Of a DNA stretch of 36,275 nucleotides, positions 7,189 to 16,711 are shown piece after piece. Positions within the stretch are counted from its first letter, which is position 1. Every line of letters begins with the position of its first letter. The notes beneath the pieces were generated by a model, which had not been told where the DNA came from, did no database searches, and saw only the letters and a program-made list of their open reading frames with translations. The position numbers were made by a program, and so were the translations under genes. The DNA is from Gemmataceae bacterium (GTDB lineage Bacteria; Planctomycetota; Planctomycetia; Gemmatales; Gemmataceae). Location: positions 1 to 36,275 of the forward strand of contig JAIEMG010000385.1 of the NCBI GenBank assembly GCA_019752375.1, given 5' to 3'.

Positions 7189-8457
7189 ATGGACCCGTCA
7201 CCATCCAAGGGGGAGCATTCCGGCGCGAGCCCGCTGCCGAACGGCGTGCCGCTGCGCCGATCCGAATGGCGCGAAGCCACGTCCGATGATTTCCACGAGA
7301 GCTTTGGCGAAGACCTGCGCGGCGTCCTGGACGTCAATACCTGGCGCGTCGGGGCGGACCTCAGTCAGGAGTATACGCGCATCGAGCAGGAAGTGCGCTC
7401 GGCCGTCGAGCGGGAAGACGTCCACCAGCAGCGGATTCGCGACCACGTGTTTCCGAAGTTGCGCATCGGCGACAATCTTCCGAAAAACGTCGGCGATCAC
7501 CTGGCACGCAGGGACCTGATCGAACGGGTCTACCACGGCCTGCTGTTCAACGGCGGCGTCGAGGCATGCGACGGCGCCGTGCAGGTCCACGAAACACTGC
7601 CGCTGACGATCTACCAGATCGGCGTCAGCCTGGTTTCCTACGGCGGCGACCAGGGCACCTGGAGCCACCGGCTCTATCGTAAAGACCTGCGCCAGGAATG
7701 CTCCGACCCGATGGAAGAAGTGCTGGAGATCCTGCGTCGACGCTCGCAGCGCGACCAGGCGGACCGTGCGGAAGGCGGCTCCGGTGAATTGATCCAGCGT
7801 GCCCTCATCGCGTATGCCGAACGGGCGATCTTGCTGCGCCGTTCCAAGGCTCCGTGGCTGATGGGGCACGGCAACCCGATCAACTACGAGTTGCTGACCG
7901 GCGGTGCTCTGCTGGAGTTGATGGTCGAAGGCACCCGCGTGGTCAAGGAGCTCGTCGAAAAGCACCAGAAATTCGTGTTTGTCGCCAGTGAACCCAAAGA
8001 ACGCCTGCTCATGTCCATTGGGCATGCACTCCGTCCGATGGAGTACTTCATCGTCGATACGCTCGACAAGCAGGTGGAGCGCTGGCTGCACCAGGCACGG
8101 TTTACCGTCGGCGTGGATCGAGAGCTGGACTGGGATGGCGAACACATATCGCCGGCCGAGTGGATCCCGCGCTTCATCGAGCAGGTGGCAGCGAAGATTG
8201 TCGTGGGCCTGTTCCGCGCGTCGGAGTTCGCGCCCGCCCAGCTCTTCTACGCCCACGTCGATCACGCGGACCTTGCGGCTCACATCGTCATCGCGGACAG
8301 CCGGCTCCAGGAGCACCGCGGCTTTCCGATGCTGATCGAAATGGCCCGCCATGTCTGCGGCACCGTGTTTTCCGGCACGCTGGACAGCCTGACAAACTCC
8401 GCTTACGCCGCAGCCGGGGCGCCCTGGCGCTACTCTCGCTCGAACCGTGGCCGCTAA
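7189..8457 (+). CDS. NurA-like nuclease
   Basis: A protein of 422 residues. The NurA pattern is visible at both ends of the domain: an acidic ACDG motif (D128) followed by a hydrophobic strand (PLTIYQIGVSLV), and a late motif IADSRLQEHRGFPMLIEMA (D370, H376, F379-P380) like the GYP-x-x-L-x-x-A region of NurA. NurA is the 5'-3' exo/endonuclease that works with the hexameric ATPase HerA in archaeal DNA-end resection, and HerA-NurA pairs also occur in phage defence. The immediately following gene is a HerA-like ATPase (11 nt gap), which is the strongest support. The N-terminal 120 residues are not recognised. Homology is remote, so the exact catalytic residues are uncertain. Confidence 0.65.
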   Translation: MDPSPSKGEHSGASPLPNGVPLRRSEWREATSDDFHESFGEDLRGVLDVNTWRVGADLSQEYTRIEQEVRSAVEREDVHQQRIRDHVFPKLRIGDNLPKNVGDHLARRDLIERVYHGLLFNGGVEACDGAVQVHETLPLTIYQIGVSLVSYGGDQGTWSHRLYRKDLRQECSDPMEEVLEILRRRSQRDQADRAEGGSGELIQRALIAYAERAILLRRSKAPWLMGHGNPINYELLTGGALLELMVEGTRVVKELVEKHQKFVFVASEPKERLLMSIGHALRPMEYFIVDTLDKQVERWLHQARFTVGVDRELDWDGEHISPAEWIPRFIEQVAAKIVVGLFRASEFAPAQLFYAHVDHADLAAHIVIADSRLQEHRGFPMLIEMARHVCGTVFSGTLDSLTNSAYAAAGAPWRYSRSNRGR

Positions 8458-8468
8458 CGGAGACACCC

Positions 8469-10403
8469 ATGTCGAAAGCCAATGCAAGCACTGTCTCCCA
8501 CCAATTCGAGGCCGACGCCTTCGAGCTGCGCCAACGCCTCGAAGACGACATCCGTGCAGCCGGCCCCGAGCAAGAGTCCGACCCAAACCGCATCGGCGCC
8601 ATCGGCGCCACCATGTTCGACCTGCCGGGCAGCGAGGACAATACCCTCACCGTGCTGCTGTCGCAGGACCAGGTGCAGGGCGCGCCGTCGCAGGCATTGG
8701 TCCGCATCAAGAGCCGGCAGGATGGCGACGGCCGGCAGTACCTCGGCATCGTGACCGCCGGCCCCTTCGCCGAGCCGGACAGCCTGCGGGCCGATTCGCA
8801 CATGCTCGTTACCGTGGCCACACGCGGCGGCCTCTACTTGCCGCCGTTCCACGGGCGAGTGCAGGTCTCGATCTTGGGCGAAGAACTGAAGGACGGCACG
8901 CTCGTGCCACCGCGGCTGCGGCCCTTGCCCAACAGCCCGGTTTTTCACCTGACCGACGAGGAATCGGCCAAGGTGTTGCGCTCGGACGGCGACATCCGGC
9001 TCGGACTGGTCGTTGGCCACAAGAGCGTCGTGGTCGGCATTCCCTCCGACAAGAAACTGGTGTTGCCGCGTCACCTGGCGGTCCTTGGCACGACCGGCGG
9101 CGGCAAATCGACCACCGTGGCGCGGCTGGTGCAGCAAGCCCAGGCAGCCGGCATGGCCGTGATCCTTCTGGATGTCGAAGGCGAATACACCCATTTGCAC
9201 GAACCCACGGACAACAAGCCCATGCTGGAGGCGCTGCAGGACCGCGATCTCCAACCCGTCGGCATCCCGGCAAACCGGATGAAGGTCTATCACTTGGTCG
9301 GGCGTGAATCAGCCAATCCAAAGCACCCCGGACTTGTGCCATTCTCCCTCCAATTCGCACGGATCTCGCCCTATGCCGCGGCCGAGATTCTCGGCCTTTC
9401 CGAAGCGCAGGAGGAGCGCTTTCGCAAGGCCTATGACGTCGGCAAGGCGGTCATGCGCGACCTCGGCATCTTTCCCGCCAAGGGCAACGCCGATCAGGAA
9501 CGCGATGCCATGGAGATCGACGAGTTCGAGCGCGGCTATCCCCGCATGACGCTGTCGTTCCTCATCGACATCGCCGGCGCGTGTCTCGCCAAGGCCGAAT
9601 CCGGGTCCGAATCGAAGGAAAAAAGCCGCAAGAAGGACGACGCGGCCGAATCCTGCGCGAGCTTCTCGTTCCGGAGCCCAGCGCTGCAAACGCCGGCGGC
9701 ACAGGGGGCAGTCCGAACGCATCTGTACTCGATGCGAGTGCCCGGCAACACGATTTCCTGGCTCGCCCTGCTTGGCAAGCTCTGGCGTCTCCAGCGGCTC
9801 AACGTGTTCTACGACGAGACCAGCGGCGTCAAGCCGCTGATCTACTCGAAGATGCTCCAGCCCGGCCAGGTTTCCGTCGTTGACCTGTCGGATTCGGGCT
9901 CCTCGGAACTCAACAACATCGTCATCGCCGACCTCCTGCGCGGCATCCAGTCGGCCCAGGACGACGCCTACCAGGCCTTCGAGAAGAACAAAGCGACCGA
10001 TCCCAACGCTCCACCGCCGACGCGTGTGCTGATCGTCATCGAAGAAGCCCACGAATTTCTGAGTGCCGAGCGGATCGACAAGATGCGCATCCTCTTCGAG
10101 CAAGTCGCGCGCATCGCCAAGCGCGGCCGCAAGCGCTGGCTCGGGCTGGCCTTTGTCACCCAGTTGCCGCAACATTTGCCGCGCCAGGTCTTCGGCCTCG
10201 TCAATTCCTACATCCTGCACAAGATCACCGATCCGCAGGTGGTCAGCACGCTCGAGCGCACCGTCAGCGGCATCGACGCCGGCCTCTGGAAGCGGCTCTC
10301 CGGCCTGGCCCCAGGCCAGGCGATCGTCTCGTTCCCACACATGACCCGCCCGCTGCTGGTTGCCGTGGACCCGACGCCGGCCAAGCTCCGCCTGGTCGAT
10401 TGA
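8469..10403 (+). CDS. HerA-like hexameric DNA-translocating ATPase
   Basis: A protein of 644 residues with GGAG 6 nt before ATG 8469. Residues 40-190 are beta-rich, as in the HAS-barrel of HerA. Walker A GTTGGGKSTT lies at about 207-216 and is followed by AGMAVILLDVEGEYTHL, a typical HerA stretch. Walker B VLIVIEEAHEF lies near 519-529, then RIAKRGRKRWLGLAFVTQLP, an arginine-finger-like region, and ILHKITDPQVV, all as in DUF87/HerA. It should form a hexameric ring that threads DNA and activates NurA. It is larger than archaeal HerA (about 500) because of an insert near 330-430 with a charged patch (SESKEKSRKK). A strong intrinsic terminator follows immediately, making this the last gene of the operon. 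Confidence 0.88.
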   Translation: MSKANASTVSHQFEADAFELRQRLEDDIRAAGPEQESDPNRIGAIGATMFDLPGSEDNTLTVLLSQDQVQGAPSQALVRIKSRQDGDGRQYLGIVTAGPFAEPDSLRADSHMLVTVATRGGLYLPPFHGRVQVSILGEELKDGTLVPPRLRPLPNSPVFHLTDEESAKVLRSDGDIRLGLVVGHKSVVVGIPSDKKLVLPRHLAVLGTTGGGKSTTVARLVQQAQAAGMAVILLDVEGEYTHLHEPTDNKPMLEALQDRDLQPVGIPANRMKVYHLVGRESANPKHPGLVPFSLQFARISPYAAAEILGLSEAQEERFRKAYDVGKAVMRDLGIFPAKGNADQERDAMEIDEFERGYPRMTLSFLIDIAGACLAKAESGSESKEKSRKKDDAAESCASFSFRSPALQTPAAQGAVRTHLYSMRVPGNTISWLALLGKLWRLQRLNVFYDETSGVKPLIYSKMLQPGQVSVVDLSDSGSSELNNIVIADLLRGIQSAQDDAYQAFEKNKATDPNAPPPTRVLIVIEEAHEFLSAERIDKMRILFEQVARIAKRGRKRWLGLAFVTQLPQHLPRQVFGLVNSYILHKITDPQVVSTLERTVSGIDAGLWKRLSGLAPGQAIVSFPHMTRPLLVAVDPTPAKLRLVD

Positions 10404-10404
10404 T

Positions 10405-10446
10405 CGTGAGTAAGCACTCATTCAAGAATGACTTCTCACGCTTTTT
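10405..10446 (+). terminator. Intrinsic terminator of the HerA-NurA operon
   Basis: GTGAG and AAG at 10406-10413 pair with CTTCTCAC at 10432-10439, and TCATTC pairs with GAATGA around AA. The stem is followed by GCTTTTT (10440-10445). It starts 2 nt after the HerA stop codon. Confidence 0.8.
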
Positions 10447-10515
10447 CCCGTGACATTCCGAAACGCTTCGGCCCTATTGGGGTAGGCAGACTCGTACTTC
10501 TCGCGGAGCCTCCCC

Positions 10516-13500
10516 ATGTCGGACCCGGCATCGACCGTCGCTCAGCCCATCGAACCAAAGCCCACCGCCACGGCCGCGTACGTCCCGCTCGAGTCAGCAT
10601 CGGACCTGGTCCGCGTGCTCGATCAATACCTGGCGGATCTGCAAGCCGGCAAAGCGGTGGATCGTGTTGAATTACTTGCCGCCCATCCGGAGCTGGCCGC
10701 GCAGCTGGAACAATGTCTCGCCGGCATCGAGTTTGTGCATCAGGCGGCGCGGGCGGGCGCCGAGACCCCCACTCAGCTGGGCGATTTCCGCATCGTCCGC
10801 GAGATTGGCCGCGGCGGCATGGGCGTGGTCTACGAGGCGGAGCAGGTCTCGCTCAAACGGCGCGTCGCACTCAAGGTCTTGCGCTTTGGCGCTGCGCCGG
10901 ATGCCGAGGCAATGCAGCGTTTTCAGCGCGAGGCGGAAACCGTCGCCCGGTTGCACCATACGAACATCGTCCCGGTCTTTGCCATCGGCTGCGAACAGGG
11001 CGTCCATTACTACGCCATGCAGTTCATCGAGGGCCGCAGTCTCCAGGAAGTGCAAAAGGAAGCGACTCGGCACGGCGGCACGCTCGATCCCGCCGAAGCG
11101 GCGCGCTGCGGCCTGCAAGCGGCCGAGGCGTTGGCCTACGCTCATCAGCGCGGCGTCATTCATCGCGATATCAAGCCGTCGAACTTGCTGCTGGACGATG
11201 AGAAAGTCCTCTGGCTGTCCGACTTCGGCCTGGCCAAGCGCGCCGACGAAGTAACCATGACCGCGACCGGCATGTTGCTCGGCACCCCGCGCTACATGAG
11301 TCCTGAACAGGCCACGACGCTGCAGAAGCCGCTGGACCATCGCACCGACATCTACAGCCTGGGTGCCACGCTCTACGAACTCGCCACGGGCCGTCCGGTA
11401 TTCGATGCGGAGACGGCGCAGGCCGTCATCTCGCAAATCCTTCACACCGAGCCGGTGCCCCCAAGACGGATCCAGGCGTCGCTGCCGCGCGACCTGGAAA
11501 CCATCATCTTGAAGTGTCTGGCCAAGGAACCCGACCAGCGCTATTCGACAGCGCAAGCCCTCGCGGACGACCTGCGTGCCTTCCGCGAAGGTCGCCCCAT
11601 CAAGGCACGGCGGCCTTCTGTTCTGGAGCGGGCGCGCCGCTGGGTCCGCAAGAACCGTCGCAGCCTGGCCCTGATGATCGCCACGGCAACGCTGGCGGCG
11701 CTCGTGGCCGTCGGGGCGGTCTTCGGCGCGAGCCAGCATGCGGAGAGTCGGCTCGGCCAGCTCGCCCTGCTTACCGATGGCGGCTATCTGAAGGCCGAAG
11801 TGCTTGGCGCCGACGACCAGCTAGCGGTGCCCGCCTTCACGGTGCCGACGCAGGAATGGCTATCGCTGCTGGAGGGCGACTATCGCGTACGCTTGTCGCA
11901 GCCGGGACTTTTGAGCGAAACCGTGCAGCTTCACATCGAACGCGGTGTCCGCCAGCAGTTCAAGGTCGAGCTGGGCAACCGCCAGCTCTGGCCGACGATC
12001 GAGCTGGATCGCGGCGACAACTTCGAGTTTGTCGACCTGGCCGGCCCCACCGATCTGGTCATTGTCCAGCGGCAGCGCGGCGTGCGCCGCCTGGCCACCA
12101 GCCAGCCGAACCCGGTCTGGTCCGTTTCGTTCGAACGCGGCCCCAAGGGCACGTTCAGCTTTGCGGAGCCGTTTGGCTTCACGGGGGAGAGTGCGATGGC
12201 CTTCGAATCGTACGACACCCGGGCCCTGGCCTTGCCGCCGCCCGACCTCAATGGCGATGGGGTTCGCGACCTGGTCTGGGGCGGTTCCTTTGGGCTGATT
12301 GCCCAGTCAGGCAAGGACGGCCGTTTGCTCTGGTATCACGGGTGGCGACCGGAACTGCCAAGGGCGGTCGCCGACGCCAAGGTGCGTCCGCTCTACATCA
12401 ACGGCGGCCATGCCAATGGCTCGTCCGGGCGCCCGCTCGTCTTCGACGTGGATGGCGACGGCGTTCCCGACCTGATCGCCGCCGTGGGTTCCGTTGGCAT
12501 GGAGTACGTCGTGGAGGGCACCAAGCCCGCCAAGCACGTGACCGCCGAACCGCAGCGCTGGCTGGAAGCGGTCTCCGGCAAATCCGGCCAGACGCTCTGG
12601 CGGCGGCCACTCGAAGCGCGCGGCGGCGAAACCGACGCGCTTCATGCACCGGAGCTTGTCAACGTCGGTGAACGCTCCATCGTGCTGCTGCACACTGGCA
12701 CTCGAGTCTCCGCGTTCGATCCCAAGACCGGCGCGCCGCTGTGGCCGTCCCGCGACTTGGGGCCGCTGCCCGCATCGCCCTTCGAGCAGGCACCGACCTT
12801 GACCGACATTCCCGTACGCCCGCGCCCGACGCAGCTGCTTGACCTGGACGGCAAGGGCAAGCCCGACGTGCTGCTGGCGTCCAACGGCTCCCGCCTGACA
12901 GCGATCGATCTGGCGAGCGGACAACCCAGCTGGCCGCCGCGCGAGCTGGGATTCGAGGTCGTCCGACCGCCGCAGTTCCTGCGCATCAACAACGCTCCCG
13001 CGCTCCTGCTCGTTCGGCAAACAGGCAAGGAGGCGTTGGAGCTGATCGCCGTGGCCTGGAAGAATGGGAAGCCCCTCTGGACGAAGACCATCCGCGCCGT
13101 TTGGCCGCCCCGGCTCCGGAAGTACGATTGGGACGTCGAGCTTCCGGCGCCGGAATGGCCGCTGATCTACGCGGACGGCGATGGAACGATGTGCATCGCG
13201 ATCCCCTGTCGGCCGCCACGCACCACGCCGGAGCCGCCGGACGACCCCGACGTCATTCACATTGACTTCCGGGAACAGTCCAGCGACTGGGCAGGTCTCG
13301 AAGTGCTGGACAGCGCAACGGGGACCGTGCGCTGGCATCGCAACCTGCCGGCGCACAACAGCAGCAACTTTCCGCAGTTCGATCGCTTTGTCGTGGGACC
13401 GGACATCAACGGCGACGGCAGACGCGACCTGTTCCTGGCGTCCTTTGGAAGGCCCTATCGCGCCGACCCCGGCAGCGGCAGCGATACGCATCAGGCGCTG

Positions 13501-16062
13501 TATGTCACCGCGCTATCCGGAGCGGATGGCAAAACGCTCTGGCTGTGGCGGCAACCGCAGCGCATGGGAGGCACGCTCGAGCCCCTCGGTTGGTGGCAGC
13601 CGGGCCGCGACGGTCATCCACTGCTGATGGTTGCCTGCCACGCTCCCGACGTGGCCGAGCAGTTGTACAGCCCGTCGGCCACGTACTTCTTGACGGCCTC
13701 CACCGGTCGAGTGGAAAACGTGCTGGCGGACATCGGCCAGCCTCGCGTCGCGGACCTGAATGGCGACGGCATTCCCGACCTCTACTCCCTCTTGCGGCCG
13801 CGCGGCGGCAATGCCCAGCGCCTTCACCTGTTCACGCTGCGCAGCAATCCGATGGAAGCGTGGCGCCGCTTCGGCAAATGGGAGCCCATCCAGGACTTGG
13901 ACCGCGACGGCATCCCGGACCTCCTCTGGAAGGACAAGTTCGGCAAGAAGACCTGGGCGATGTCCGGCCGCGACGGCAAGCTGCTCTGGAACACGGAAGG
14001 CGAGGTGGACCTCCTGTCGCCGCCGCTGCCGACCGGCGATCTCGACGGCGATGGGGTGCCTGACTTGATCCGCTCGTCGCCCTTGTCGCCGCTGGCGATC
14101 TCCGGGAAGACGGGCCGGCCTCTCTGGTCCACCCGGGACCAGACCATCGCTCAGGCGTTGAAAGTGGAAAGCCACGTCGGGATGCAGCACGGCAGCGCGT
14201 TCCCCGATCCAAGGCCGTATGACCTGAACGGCAACGGCCAATCCGTCATTGTCTACGTGTACCAGCTCGATTTCGGCTCGACCAGGCAAAGCGAGCGCGA
14301 AGGCAATACGACGCAACTCTGGATGGCCGCCGTTGCCGGGCGCACCGGTGAGCTCCAGTGGAAACAGCCGCTCACCGAGGCATTCAAGACGGCGCGATTC
14401 GCGTTGCGCATTGCGGGCGTATTCGACCTGGACGGCGACGGCAAGCCGGACCTGTTGCTCGTGGTCGGCGGCCCGAAGCCCGCCCTCAAGGCCGTACGCG
14501 GCACCGACGGTACGCTTCTCTGGCAGCGGCCGCTCGACCAGACCGTGCCTTCGGAAAGCTGGTACGACAACCGCGGCACGATGATTGTGGTGGATCCGGG
14601 CGTGACGGGCTCGCCCACGCTCTTTGTTATCGACTACGTGGAACCGACCGATGCCAAGGGACCGTCTTCTTACCGCGTGCAGGCGATTCGCGCTCGCGAT
14701 GGCGGGATCGCCTGGACCTGGCGCGGGCTGGAAGCGCCGGCGCGGCCAGGGGCCAAGGAGAAGGGGACCGCGAACCACTGGAACGCCCGCGCCGTGTTCG
14801 CGAACTTGAAGGACATCGGCCCTGCCGTGTGCCTGTACACCATTGAGGACGGACAAGGCGACAACTCGGGTCGCGAGGCGACGGTTCGCACCGTGGTTCT
14901 CGACGGCAAGGGTGCGCTGCGCCAGCAGTGCGAGTATGCGACCTGGCCTTCGTTTTCTCAGTCCATCACCATCGGCGGAGTGACGGCCAGCGACGTGGAT
15001 GGCGACGGCCATGACGAGTTGCTCTGGGTGCTGCGACGAGCAGTCAAGGGCGGCCGCGGGGACGACATGCTGCGCGTGACGCGCGGCGGGTTCGACTTGA
15101 AGGACCTGGTCTGGGAGCGGCCGGCCGCCCGCGACGACACCGTTACGCAAGTCGTGCCTGCCCGGAACGACAGTCCCGCCATCGTGCTCCTCTATGACGC
15201 TAATTTGAAGCTGGCCGGCGTCGACGGCCGCACGGGGAAGCTCTTTTGGCCGTACGTTCCTGGCCGGCCTCTGATCGTAACGACGCCCGGCGCCGCACCG
15301 CGGTACACGGTCCAGATGGCGGACAGCACCGCGTGTTACGTGGTGCCGTTGCCCGGTCAGCAACGAACGCACGGTGAGCCCGTGAAATTGCCGCCGGCGG
15401 AAGATGATCCTCGGCTAGCGCGAGTGCTGCCCTGGGCCAATGGCACCCTGACGGCATTCACGCTGGCTTCCATACCCGCGTCGCTGCTTTTCCTGGTCTC
15501 GCCGGGCTGGTTGCTGACGATGACGGTCCGGCGGCGTTCGTGGCGTCTTGGCCTGATGCTGCTGTTCAATGTGGGAGCGATCGTCCTGGTGTATGTCATG
15601 AAATGGAGCTTGGTGCCCTATTCCGCGGGGCTGAGCGACTTGTTCACGATCATCGGCATGCACATCGTGCTCGAACCGCTGTTGTGGCCGTTGAAGCAAA
15701 TCGGCATCCAGCCCGACATACGCTGGATGCGTGCCCTGCTCGCTTTACCGGCCGTGCTTTACGTGGTTGTCTTCGGACTCTGGCTCCTGCGCCGACACTG
15801 GTGGCGGGTCGGCGCACTGCTCGCCGCGACGCTGATCGTCAGTGGCGCGGCGGCGGCCGTCATGCTTCTAACGGCTCAGGCGCCCTTCGATCCGGCGCAA
15901 TATTATTCCTGGTACGACTGGCCATGGATTTTCGGCTACGGCGCCTACTACACGGGCGCGCTGCTGATGGTCGGTTGGCTGTTGTGGCGTCTGGTCCGCC
16001 TGTTCCGCCGGCTGGTTCGCCGCGTCCGCGACCGAACTCGGCCTGCGCTGACCGCTGGCTGA
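10516..16062 (+). CDS. Giant membrane Ser/Thr protein kinase with FG-GAP/PQQ-like repeats
   Basis: A protein of 1848 residues; GGAG lies about 7 nt before ATG 10516. Residues 20-75 resemble the short helical module common before planctomycete kinases (LDQYLADLQAGKA). The kinase domain starts near 88: glycine loop GRGGMGVV (about 98-105), lysine in VALKVL, HRD (216-218), DFG (236-238) and GTPRYMSPEQA, all intact. A membrane helix follows at about 383-405, then a PEGA-like segment, then some ten repeats with calcium-binding-type DxDGDGxPDL cores (for example near 580, 645, 775, 1080, 1175, 1300), mixed with PQQ-like blade motifs (GKTLW, GKLLW). The C-terminus (about 1640-1835) has roughly five membrane helices. 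It likely senses something outside the cytoplasm and signals through the ECF factor 8 nt downstream; ligand unknown. Confidence 0.93.
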   Translation: MSDPASTVAQPIEPKPTATAAYVPLESASDLVRVLDQYLADLQAGKAVDRVELLAAHPELAAQLEQCLAGIEFVHQAARAGAETPTQLGDFRIVREIGRGGMGVVYEAEQVSLKRRVALKVLRFGAAPDAEAMQRFQREAETVARLHHTNIVPVFAIGCEQGVHYYAMQFIEGRSLQEVQKEATRHGGTLDPAEAARCGLQAAEALAYAHQRGVIHRDIKPSNLLLDDEKVLWLSDFGLAKRADEVTMTATGMLLGTPRYMSPEQATTLQKPLDHRTDIYSLGATLYELATGRPVFDAETAQAVISQILHTEPVPPRRIQASLPRDLETIILKCLAKEPDQRYSTAQALADDLRAFREGRPIKARRPSVLERARRWVRKNRRSLALMIATATLAALVAVGAVFGASQHAESRLGQLALLTDGGYLKAEVLGADDQLAVPAFTVPTQEWLSLLEGDYRVRLSQPGLLSETVQLHIERGVRQQFKVELGNRQLWPTIELDRGDNFEFVDLAGPTDLVIVQRQRGVRRLATSQPNPVWSVSFERGPKGTFSFAEPFGFTGESAMAFESYDTRALALPPPDLNGDGVRDLVWGGSFGLIAQSGKDGRLLWYHGWRPELPRAVADAKVRPLYINGGHANGSSGRPLVFDVDGDGVPDLIAAVGSVGMEYVVEGTKPAKHVTAEPQRWLEAVSGKSGQTLWRRPLEARGGETDALHAPELVNVGERSIVLLHTGTRVSAFDPKTGAPLWPSRDLGPLPASPFEQAPTLTDIPVRPRPTQLLDLDGKGKPDVLLASNGSRLTAIDLASGQPSWPPRELGFEVVRPPQFLRINNAPALLLVRQTGKEALELIAVAWKNGKPLWTKTIRAVWPPRLRKYDWDVELPAPEWPLIYADGDGTMCIAIPCRPPRTTPEPPDDPDVIHIDFREQSSDWAGLEVLDSATGTVRWHRNLPAHNSSNFPQFDRFVVGPDINGDGRRDLFLASFGRPYRADPGSGSDTHQALYVTALSGADGKTLWLWRQPQRMGGTLEPLGWWQPGRDGHPLLMVACHAPDVAEQLYSPSATYFLTASTGRVENVLADIGQPRVADLNGDGIPDLYSLLRPRGGNAQRLHLFTLRSNPMEAWRRFGKWEPIQDLDRDGIPDLLWKDKFGKKTWAMSGRDGKLLWNTEGEVDLLSPPLPTGDLDGDGVPDLIRSSPLSPLAISGKTGRPLWSTRDQTIAQALKVESHVGMQHGSAFPDPRPYDLNGNGQSVIVYVYQLDFGSTRQSEREGNTTQLWMAAVAGRTGELQWKQPLTEAFKTARFALRIAGVFDLDGDGKPDLLLVVGGPKPALKAVRGTDGTLLWQRPLDQTVPSESWYDNRGTMIVVDPGVTGSPTLFVIDYVEPTDAKGPSSYRVQAIRARDGGIAWTWRGLEAPARPGAKEKGTANHWNARAVFANLKDIGPAVCLYTIEDGQGDNSGREATVRTVVLDGKGALRQQCEYATWPSFSQSITIGGVTASDVDGDGHDELLWVLRRAVKGGRGDDMLRVTRGGFDLKDLVWERPAARDDTVTQVVPARNDSPAIVLLYDANLKLAGVDGRTGKLFWPYVPGRPLIVTTPGAAPRYTVQMADSTACYVVPLPGQQRTHGEPVKLPPAEDDPRLARVLPWANGTLTAFTLASIPASLLFLVSPGWLLTMTVRRRSWRLGLMLLFNVGAIVLVYVMKWSLVPYSAGLSDLFTIIGMHIVLEPLLWPLKQIGIQPDIRWMRALLALPAVLYVVVFGLWLLRRHWWRVGALLAATLIVSGAAAAVMLLTAQAPFDPAQYYSWYDWPWIFGYGAYYTGALLMVGWLLWRLVRLFRRLVRRVRDRTRPALTAG

Positions 16063-16069
16063 CAACTCA

Positions 16070-16699
16070 ATGTCCCATTCCCCGTCTTGGATGGCACAAA
16101 TGCTGAATGCCGGGCGCCGGGGCGATTCGGTCGCGCTGGGCGACCTGCTGCGCCGCTACGAGCCCTGGCTGCGAGTCCTGGCGCACACGGAGGTAGGGCA
16201 GCGACTGCGCGCCAAATTCGACGCGTCCGACGTCGTCCAGCAGACGCTGCTGGAAGCCTGTCGCGCTTTTCCGCGGTTTCGCGGCCAGTCGGAAGAAGAG
16301 CTACTGGCCTGGTTACGGCAAATCCTGGCGCATGCCCTCGGCCACGAAATTCGCCGTTACCAGGGCACGCAGCAGCGAGATCTCGGTCGCGAAGTATCGC
16401 TGGAAGCTTCGCTGGCCCGGTCATCGCAACGCCTGGGCGACGCGTTCGCAGCGCCGGGCTCGTCGCCCAGCGGCCAGGCGGCGCGGCACGAGCAAGAGGT
16501 GCAAATCGCGGACGTGCTGGCGCGCCTGCCGGACGAGTACCGCGAGGTGATCGTCTTGCGTAACCTCGAGGGACTCTCACACGAGGAAGTGGCGCGGCGT
16601 ATGGAGCGCAGCGTCGGTGCAGTACGCATGCTCTGGGTACGGGCACTGGCTCGGCTCCGACAACTGGTGCTGGAGACGCACAAGCCGACCGCGACGTGA
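16070..16699 (+). CDS. ECF-type RNA polymerase sigma factor
   Basis: A protein of 209 residues that starts 8 nt after the kinase stop. Region 2 is clear (LGDLLRRYEPWLRVLA, FDASDVVQQTLLEACRAFPRF, ELLAWLRQILAHALGHEIRRY), as is region 4 (LARLPDEYREVIVLRNLEGLSHEEVARRMERSVGAVRMLWVRALARLR, about 150-197). This is the standard planctomycete ECF type with a kinase partner rather than an anti-sigma factor. Such factors redirect transcription in response to a signal, and genetic pairing with the transmembrane kinase upstream suggests regulation by phosphorylation. Its target promoters cannot be read from this window. Confidence 0.93.
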   Translation: MSHSPSWMAQMLNAGRRGDSVALGDLLRRYEPWLRVLAHTEVGQRLRAKFDASDVVQQTLLEACRAFPRFRGQSEEELLAWLRQILAHALGHEIRRYQGTQQRDLGREVSLEASLARSSQRLGDAFAAPGSSPSGQAARHEQEVQIADVLARLPDEYREVIVLRNLEGLSHEEVARRMERSVGAVRMLWVRALARLRQLVLETHKPTAT

Positions 16700-16711
16700 G
16701 CGCGGCGGGCT

